Below are positions 56,988-64,000 of a stretch of 64,000 nt of DNA, in pieces (the stretch's first letter is position 1; the number at the start of each line of letters is the position of its first letter). The stretch is from Prochilodus magdalenae (taxonomy: Eukaryota > Chordata > Actinopteri > Characiformes > Prochilodontidae), in NCBI GenBank assembly GCA_024036415.1, contig JAMWET010000765.1, forward strand, positions 752,501 through 816,500, given 5' to 3'. The notes under the pieces are model-generated. The model was not told the DNA's origin and searched no databases. It was given only the letters and a program-made list of their open reading frames with translations. The translations under genes were made by a program, and so were the position numbers.

Positions 56988-59025
56988 ACCCCCCACCACC
57001 ACAGGGCAGCAACCCCTAATACTACCACCACTGCTCCAACAGGGCAGTAACCCCTGATACTACCACCACTGCTCCAACAGGGCAGTAACCCCTAATACCA
57101 CCACCACTGCTCCAACAGGGCAGTAACCCCTAATCCCACTCCACTGCTCCAACAGGGCAGTAACCCCTGATACTACCACCACTGCTCCAACAGGGCAGTA
57201 ACCCCTAATACTACCGCCACTGCTCCAACAGGGCAGTAACCCCTATATACCACCACCACTGCTCCAACAGGGCAGTAACCCCTATATACCACCACCACTG
57301 CTCCAACAGGGCAGTACCCCCTATATACCACCCCACTGCTCCAACAGGGCAATAACCCCTAATACAACTGCTACTGCTCCAACAGGGCAGTAACCCCTGA
57401 TACTACCACCACTGCTCCAACAGGGCAGTAACCCCTAATACCACCACCACTGCTCCAACAGGGCAGTAACCCCTAATACCACCACCACTGCTCCAACAGG
57501 GCAGTAACCCCTAATACAACTGCTACTGCTCCAACAGGGCAGTAACCCCTAATACCACCACCACTGCTCCAACAGGGCAGTAACCCCTAATACCACCACC
57601 ACTGCTCCAACAGGGCAGTAACCCCTAAATACCACCCCACTGCTCCAACAGGGCAGTAACCCCTGATACTACCGCCACTGCTCCAACAGGGCAGTAATCC
57701 CTAATACTACCACCACTGCTCCAACAGGGCAGTAATCCCTAATACTACCACCACTGCTCCAACAGGGCAGTAATCCCTATATACCACTCCACTGCTCCAA
57801 CAGGGCAGTAACCCCTAATACCACCACCACTGCTCCAACAGGGCAGTAACCCCTAATACCACCACCACTGCTCCAACAGGGCAGTAACCCCTAATACCAC
57901 CACCACTGCTCCAACAGGGCAGTAACCCCTGATACTACCACCACTGCTCCAACAGGGCAGTAACCCCTGATACTACTGCCACTGCTCCAACAGGGCAGTA
58001 ACCCCTATATACCACCCACTGCTCCCAACAGGGCAGTAACCCCTATATACCACCACCACTGCTCCAACAGGGCAGTAATCCCTAATACTACCACCACTGC
58101 TCCAACAGGGCAGTAACCCCTATATACCACCACCACTGCTCCAACAGGGCAGTAACCCCTATATACCACCACCACTGCTCCAACAGGGCAGTAATCCCTA
58201 ATACTACCACCACTGCTCCAACAGGGCAGTAACCCCTATATACCACCCACTGCTCCAACAGGGCAGTACCCCCTTTATACCACCCACTGCTCCAACAGGG
58301 CAGTAACCCCTATATACCACCCACTTCTCCAACAGGGCAGTAATCCCTAATACTACCACCACTGCTCCAACAGGGCAGTAACCCCTATATACCACCCACT
58401 GCTCCAACAGGGCAGTAACCCCTGATCCTACCCCCACTGCTCCAACAGGGCAGTAATCCCTAATACTACCACCACTGCTCCAACAGGGCAGTAACCCCTA
58501 TATACCACCCACTGCTCCAACAGGGCAGTACCCCCTTTATACCACCCACTGCTCCAACAGGGCAGTAACCCCTAATACTACCACCACTGCTCCAACAGGG
58601 CAGTAACCCCTGATACTACTGCCACTGCTCCAACAGGGCAGTAACCCCTATATACCACCCACTGCTCCCAACAGGGCAGTAACCCCTGATCCTACCCCCA
58701 CTGCTCCAACAGGGCAGTAACCCCTAAATACCACCACCACTGCTCCAACAGGGCAGTAACCCCTATATACCACCCCACTGCTCCAACAGGGCAGTAAACC
58801 CCTATATACCACCCCACTGCTCCAACAGGGCAGTAACCCCTAATACCACCACCACTGCTCCAACAGGGCAGTAACCCCTATATACCACCCACTGCTCCAA
58901 CAGGGCAGTAACCCCTAATACTACCACCACTGCTCCAACAGGGCAGTAACCCCTATATACCACCCACTGCTCCAACAGGGCAGTAACCCCTATATACCAC
59001 CCACTGCTCCAACAGGGCAGTAACC
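56988..59025. repeat. 2-kb, ~38-bp minisatellite downstream of pisd
   Basis: Constant core ACTGCTCCAACAGGGCAGTA followed by ACCCCTAATACCACCACC or ACCCCTATATACCACCC variants; unit lengths about 35-39 bases and more than 50 units. Variant units occur in runs, and a block near 58210-58290 repeats near 58480-58560. The constant core contains a short inverted match (ACTGC ... GCAGT). Confidence 0.95.
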
Positions 59026-61300
59026 ATTTTATTCTGTAGAGTTTTAAGGATTCATTGGAGTTTAAAAGCTGATATTCAGAATCTGATCTAGTAAATCTAT
59101 ATTACAGTACGGTAAATATTAACTGCACTGTGTTCATATCCTACAATGAGTAACGTAGGGAATAAATCAGACGGGGTGTGATAAATCAGACAGGATATTC
59201 TTGCCCAGGTGAACAGACATTAACTCTCACTATGAGCCCCAGAATACCTTCCACAAACTCCCAGGACTGTGGATTGTGGACTACAGGTTCATAATAAAGG
59301 TGCTATAACACAATCACAGACACCCTTATAAACATGCATGTGTTATTACATACCCCACACGTTCTGAGCAGTGCAGTGTGCAGTGGCTTATTGTCATTCA
59401 GTACACATCACTTCCTGTTAGCACATGAAACTTTAGCTCCAGCTTCCAAACACACTTAACAAAGGGTCTTTGGGCTGATGCTGCTGTTCAGGTAGCAGGT
59501 GGCTGCGTCTCTAAGGACCCGAGTCGCTGGTCCAAAGTAAAGCCTGTACCTGTTCTAGTCTAAACCAGCCAGGCTGGCACTCCTACACACCAGTCAGCAT
59601 ATTTCCAGGAAACGCAGCAAATGCTGCTCCCTCTCTCTCTCTCTCTCACTCTCTCGCTCTCTCTCTCTCCCTCCCTTACTTCCTTCAAGGTCCTCTGTCC
59701 CAAACCGGTTCAACTGGTGATGTCATCTTGCCTCCAGCCTGCCCTCTCTCAGGTCATAAGCCATATATCACAGGCACTGAGTCAGCAACAGGGCAGAGCT
59801 GCTTAATGCAGGAGCCTAGATCCATATGCTCCAGACATCTGGTACTACCAGGTATAGTCAGGATGTAGACGTCACAGAAATGGTAGGTTGGGTATCAGAT
59901 TAATGCAGGTATAAAGCTCTGTATGGAGTTGCTGGTTTATACACTGGTATATAATACATATTGAGTTGTATTAAAGGACGATGTAGAATGATCCTGGAAT
60001 CCTGAGTCTGTTTTCAGTGTGCATCTCAAACGTGACTTTTATTTTGTGTAGACTAGTGTATTTATAATATATCCAATCAGTAACCAGCCGCCACATGCTG
60101 TGCACAGTGGATACCCAGGTAGAAATCGAGCATGTGTTAATGTACTAGAAGTACTTTAATATCAGTAAATATTATAATTATATAAATTAGGGTAGTTGTA
60201 CTTCAGTGAACTTAATTTAAGTATCCTAATTAACACTCTCAGGTAATAAGTATATATAAATGTAATAGAAATGTACTTTAATATGAACTTAAGTATATCT
60301 AAGTACATCTTGGTGCTGTCTCAGAATAAGTACAGTGAGTTCTATGTAAGTATATGTTTAATAATGCTAATGATTATATCTAGTACAGTAAGTACATAGT
60401 TAGTCTATGAGAATATCAGACTATCAGTACACTAATGATGGAGGTATACTTAAGTTAGTTAAGTCAGTGTACTTTTATTCTCCTGGGTTTCCAGATTGTC
60501 ACATAAGGTGGCGGCAGGTGCTTCATAATAACAGACATCATCATCATCATCATCAGTCTACTGTGTCATTCCTGTGTGGTGAGAAGAATCTACTGTGTAC
60601 TGATTGGAGCCATTCTCATGGATGACTGGTAAAGCTTAGTCCGGCAGAGCGAGCCTTTGAGCTGCGCTGAGCCTTTCAAACAGGAAGAATGTGCTGTTGT
60701 TCATGCTCCACAGTCCGCTCTGTGTAAGGCATCTGTAAGGTGTGGTCCACCTGAAACTTATCACCCCACCCAATAATACAAAGGAATACAAAGATCCAGA
60801 GACCAAAAAGATCAAGAACAGTGGCCTCTACATACCCAGCCAACCCGAAGTGAGTAATGCAGGAAGGTGTTTTAAATACTGCTTTGAGTAAAGCATGTAG
60901 AAACTGTGCAAAGGAGCACGATGGCTGGGCGGCACCAAAACAAACAAAGGCAGTTCCAGTTTCTAGACACCACAGATGCTGAACTTTGCCGTCACCTACA
61001 CGATGCCAGAGCAAGCTGTACCAGCCACAGGGTGGTTGCCGGGAAAACGGCAATGCAAAGTTTAAGTACATCTCTCTGGATTGTGCACAGCAGGAACACT
61101 GTGAAGCTAATCCGTCTGTAATAATCTGTAATGAGTTCTAATAGGGCACAGGAGGGGGAGCGGTCAGCTGAGGTCAGTCTGCAGTGGACAGATATCCGCA
61201 GCTCACCACTGATCAGGTGTCCAGTCTGGTTAATAAAAGCATCATCTTGGCTGTCAAAAGTTCCGCCAGTGGAACCTCTGGGTGGAGCTGCTCTAGAGCA
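59026..61300. other. Intergenic, no gene recognised
   Basis: Includes a CT-rich stretch at 59630-59675 and a (CAT)n run at 60537-60556. An open frame at 60676-61071 (minus) has one hydrophobic stretch but no supporting evidence. It could be 3' UTR of the minus-strand gene at 61379. Confidence 0.45.
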
Positions 61301-61378
61301 CCCCATTTACGCTCCATATCCGTCTCTCTGAGAATGTTAATCCTAAAGACCTTCTGTTCCGCGGGTGCAGGCTGGCTC

Positions 61379-61702
61379 TCACTTCTTTCTCCGGCAGCGG
61401 CAGCAGCAGGCATAGCAGCGGCCCACTTGCTCCTCGTCCTCCTTCACAGTGTAGGTGCCCTGGCTGCTGTAGGCAGGTTGATGCTGACTGCCATCCTTCC
61501 CTGTTCCGTAGACGGGAACGCCGGCCGGAGTGTCCTCTCCTTGGGGTTTGAAGCTTCCATAGGGGTTCTGGGCAGAGTTACCGTTGTAGGAGCTCTGCAG
61601 GGTCATGGGGTTGATGATGACAGTGCTGGAGTCACCGTACTCACGTAGCTTGGCACGGGGAATGGTGACGTTGCCGTAAGGGTTGTCCAGAGAAAGATTC
61701 AT
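61379..61702 (-). CDS. Uncharacterised 107-aa protein with Cys-rich basic C-terminal tail
   Basis: Single coding exon. The ATG at 61702 has a textbook initiation context (CTGCCACCATGA) and ends in TGA at 61379. I do not recognise the family. The protein has no signal peptide or membrane helix. It is polar and rich in Tyr, Gly, Ser, Asn and Pro, with two NPYG motifs (LDNPYGNVTIPRAKLREYG near residues 5-23 and AQNPYGSF near residue 44). It ends EEQVGRCYACCCRCRRKK. Five Cys in nine residues beside a Lys/Arg cluster look like a palmitoylation plus electrostatic membrane anchor; that is inference from composition. Splice-like sites upstream (acceptor near 61746, donor at 62510) support a spliced transcript with a non-coding first exon. 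Strong Kozak context and balanced composition argue for a real gene. Confidence 0.7.
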   Translation of the reverse strand: MNLSLDNPYGNVTIPRAKLREYGDSSTVIINPMTLQSSYNGNSAQNPYGSFKPQGEDTPAGVPVYGTGKDGSQHQPAYSSQGTYTVKEDEEQVGRCYACCCRCRRKK

Positions 61703-62509
61703 GGTGGCAGGAGTTTGTCAGGTTACCAAGGGTTATCTTCTGTGGCCTAGCAGAGCTGAGGATCAGGCATGGAGCTGTAGCATCAACAGTGAGACTGACA
61801 CGTGTGATGTTCCAGAGCAGCTTCACATCTATGGAGGTGAATTAGAGTTTAGCGAAGCGGCTCAGAGGCTCAGCACTGCATTGTAAAGCAGGCTTTAACA
61901 ACAAACCATAATTCTGTCCATCGTGTTAGATCATATCATCACTGTCCATTGAAAAAAACACGTATCTCCATCTCCATTTTTACTGATTGTTGCTTTTCTG
62001 CGTTGTTGGAACTCAGCAGCTGCTGTTTACACTGTGTGAACATCTCATAAAGAATGGACCAACAGAAATGACCCAGATCTGCTTGGAAAGACGTCTGGTT
62101 CCATTGACTTCCATTAAAGTTATATGAGGTTTTTGTCCGCTCCTCTAAAGTTACTAGCCTACAGAGTATTTATTGGACAGTGATGATATGTTTATGTAGC
62201 AGGGTGATGAGTGGCTATGGCAGCCTTACCTGCGCTCTAAAACACTACAGGTGCCAGAGGAAGTACAGAATGGGCGTACAATGGCAGGTCCTTGTTTGTA
62301 AATGAGCTGTGTGAAGGTTCTAGCACCACAATGTAAACCATTTAGGAACCTTTGTTTTTTGAAAGAACAGTGTCATGAGGGAAGTTTCCTGAGTGCTAAA
62401 GATAACCAAGCCTACAGAACCAAATCCAGTCCAGTCCATCCAGTGGTCTACAACAACAAGCTGAAACGACAGACCTGAGGTAGCAGTACATCAGAACAGA
62501 GGTTCCTAC

Positions 62510-62760
62510 CTGTGGATCCGCGCTGGGTTCCGTTTCATCAGTCTCCAGAACAGGTGCACTGGATCTCTAGCAGAAGGAGAGCTGTTCTTTCCTCCTCTCC
62601 CAGCTTACTGTGGCACACCTGAGCAGGTAACGCTGTGGAGAGGTGACTGTCGAGAAGTTAATCTCACTCGGTTCCAGCCTTGACATGGAGTGTGTGTGTG
62701 GGAGTGTGTGTGTGTCTGTGTAGCCCCGCCCTTGGGCGTCCTAACACAATCACAAAGTTA
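62510..62760 (-). promoter_or_regulatory. Probable non-coding exon 1 and promoter of the 107-aa gene
   Basis: On the minus strand GCGCGGATCCACAG|GTAGGAACC is a strong donor at 62510/62509, preceded by leader-like sequence. A GC box (CCCCGCCC on the plus strand, about 62724-62731) sits about 215 bases upstream of the donor. The acceptor would be in GCTCTGCTAG or GGCCACAG about 30-45 bases before the ATG. The transcription start is not defined. Confidence 0.4.
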
Positions 62761-62769
62761 AGGAGTTAG

Positions 62770-64000
62770 TCAGGAGGTGGGGGATGGGGTGTCGGCTCAG
62801 AAACGTCCCTCCTGCCTTTCACAGTCACAGGTGTGTTTTCAGTGAGTCTGTGGTCGGAATAGAGACACAGCTGAGCTGATGATTTCTATACAAGGGAGAG
62901 TGAAGTCCTGTGAACCGGATCTTATTGATAGGAGTGAATGGAGAGCTGCTTGTTGTGTTGGTAATGCTACCAAAAGCATGAGAAACATTCACCCGGAGTT
63001 CTGGATATTCCTGAAGAAACAAGTTCAGGTGAAACGGGACAGCCTGTGTGTTTAACCACATTCCTCACACCCGGATGTAAAACAGAAAGTCCACATGAAA
63101 GGCCATTGTGCAGGCTTTGTTGTCCCTGAAACTACCCCACCTAGTAAACAGCTCCTGGCTTTACACAACATCGGAATACTCACTTAGATTTCTGGAATTA
63201 CTGTGAAGTGGTGTGTACTTTAGAGCCGAGCACGCAGACACGCCACAACACGAGAGCTTGCCTGGTGAAGCGATCGTATCTCTGAGTGATGTAGCTTACA
63301 ATGTAATTGTTTATCTTAGTGCCAGGTTTCCTAGTTTCCAGTGTTTGAAGATTTTAGTAGCCTAATTATCTCTTTATACCGGATCCGTCTGTTTAATCAG
63401 GATTCATAACATAATCAGAATTATCTGCCGGTATAAGTGAGAAAGCCTGGTTTACTTATAGAAATGTATAACATACAGTATGGGGACTTCTCTACATAGC
63501 TCAGCCTCTGCCAAAACAATGATCTTACCTCGAGTTCATTTATCCTACGCTTCTCATTTTAAGATTGTTGTAAGCTCATTCATGTTTTATCAGACTGTGG
63601 TGTCCAGCTGCCTCTTTTGTGCTGTGGTGTGCTGGCAGGGATGAGATGCGTTTTAGGGACATTTTAGTGGGATGAGGGATTTCTTAGAGGGACAAGATGC
63701 AACTTGACAAGCTGGTCAGGTGAGCAGGGTCAGTGGTTGGTGCAGAACTGGACTCTGCTGTCCATTATGGATGACGATGGGCACACCATCATGATGTACA
63801 AAAGGAGTAAGTTCAGTGGCAGGCTGCTGTCACAGAGCTGCTGCACGGACAGACTCAGGAGCTCCCTTGTACAGAGCCATCAGGCCCTTAGCTTAGCTGG
63901 TACTTACATATACTTATATGTTCATACAGTACAACCCGTTTTGTATTGTATCACTGTGCTGTATTGTGTGACTGCTATTGGCTGCTAAATTTCCTTCGGG
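62770..64000. other. Intergenic, no gene recognised
   Basis: No coding exon, RNA gene or clear mobile element was identified up to the right edge. Short open frames such as 63704-63988 (plus) lack motifs. Confidence 0.45.

Noticed and set aside
56988..59025. CRISPR-like array (constant core plus variable spacer)
   Set aside because: Spacers are short, draw from a few recurrent types and share sequence. The unit behaves as a minisatellite, and the genome is a vertebrate with no cas genes.
60676..61071. 131-codon minus-strand frame with a hydrophobic stretch
   Set aside because: No recognised domain, weak start context, and a position just downstream of the 107-aa gene makes 3' UTR more likely. 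Kept as unproven.

Overview
The window reads as nuclear DNA of a teleost fish. Genes have introns with GT/AG borders, promoters are GC-rich with CCAAT and GC boxes, and intergenic DNA is full of internally deleted Tc1-like transposons, a recurring long-terminal-inverted-repeat MITE, (GT)n, (CT)n and (TA)n microsatellites and kilobase-scale minisatellites. The MITE family looks like one common in otophysan (characin/catfish-type) genomes, but that is recollection and weak evidence for the lineage. No bacterial, viral or organellar genes were seen.

Region by region. (1) 1-12.4 kb, minus strand: a tandem array of small R-SNARE genes of the VAMP5 type. Two complete copies lie at 3100-5852 (118 aa) and 10919-12072 (121 aa). 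Both have the same three-exon layout, with an initiator ATG directly at the first splice donor. A third copy is represented only by its upstream region at 1-415, so the array continues leftwards. The copies are separated by a 32-bp minisatellite (inside intron 1 of the first gene), a 15-bp minisatellite and an internally deleted Tc1 element. (2) 14.0-25.9 kb, plus strand: prr14l (proline-rich 14-like), with eight exons, a reconstructed protein of about 1105 aa and a clear C-terminal Tantalus-like domain. (3) 27.1-56.9 kb, plus strand: pisd (phosphatidylserine decarboxylase), with two alternative promoters and N-termini. One starts at 27288 (mitochondrial-type leader, 399 aa); the other starts at 39661 (hydrophobic hairpin leader, 377 aa). 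Both splice to five common exons at 49467-54853, which carry the catalytic residues and the LGST self-cleavage site. The order and orientation prr14l then pisd matches what I recall for human 22q12. (4) 56.1-59.0 kb: a small MITE and a 2-kb, 38-bp minisatellite. (5) 61.3-62.8 kb, minus strand: a single-coding-exon gene for an uncharacterised 107-aa protein ending in a Cys-rich basic tail, with a probable upstream non-coding exon.

How the genes relate: pisd makes phosphatidylethanolamine in mitochondria (and, by inference for the second isoform, on lipid droplets). prr14l is a nuclear/midbody-type protein of poorly known function. The SNARE genes encode small tail-anchored proteins. Nothing suggests a joint pathway; the linkage is syntenic. 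The most notable observations are a zero-layer Arg-to-Trp change in the second SNARE paralogue, the preserved dual-N-terminus design of pisd, UG-repeat tracts pressed against three pisd splice sites, and an internal tandem duplication in the large prr14l exon. All gene models are manual splicings that agree in phase; none was checked against transcripts.
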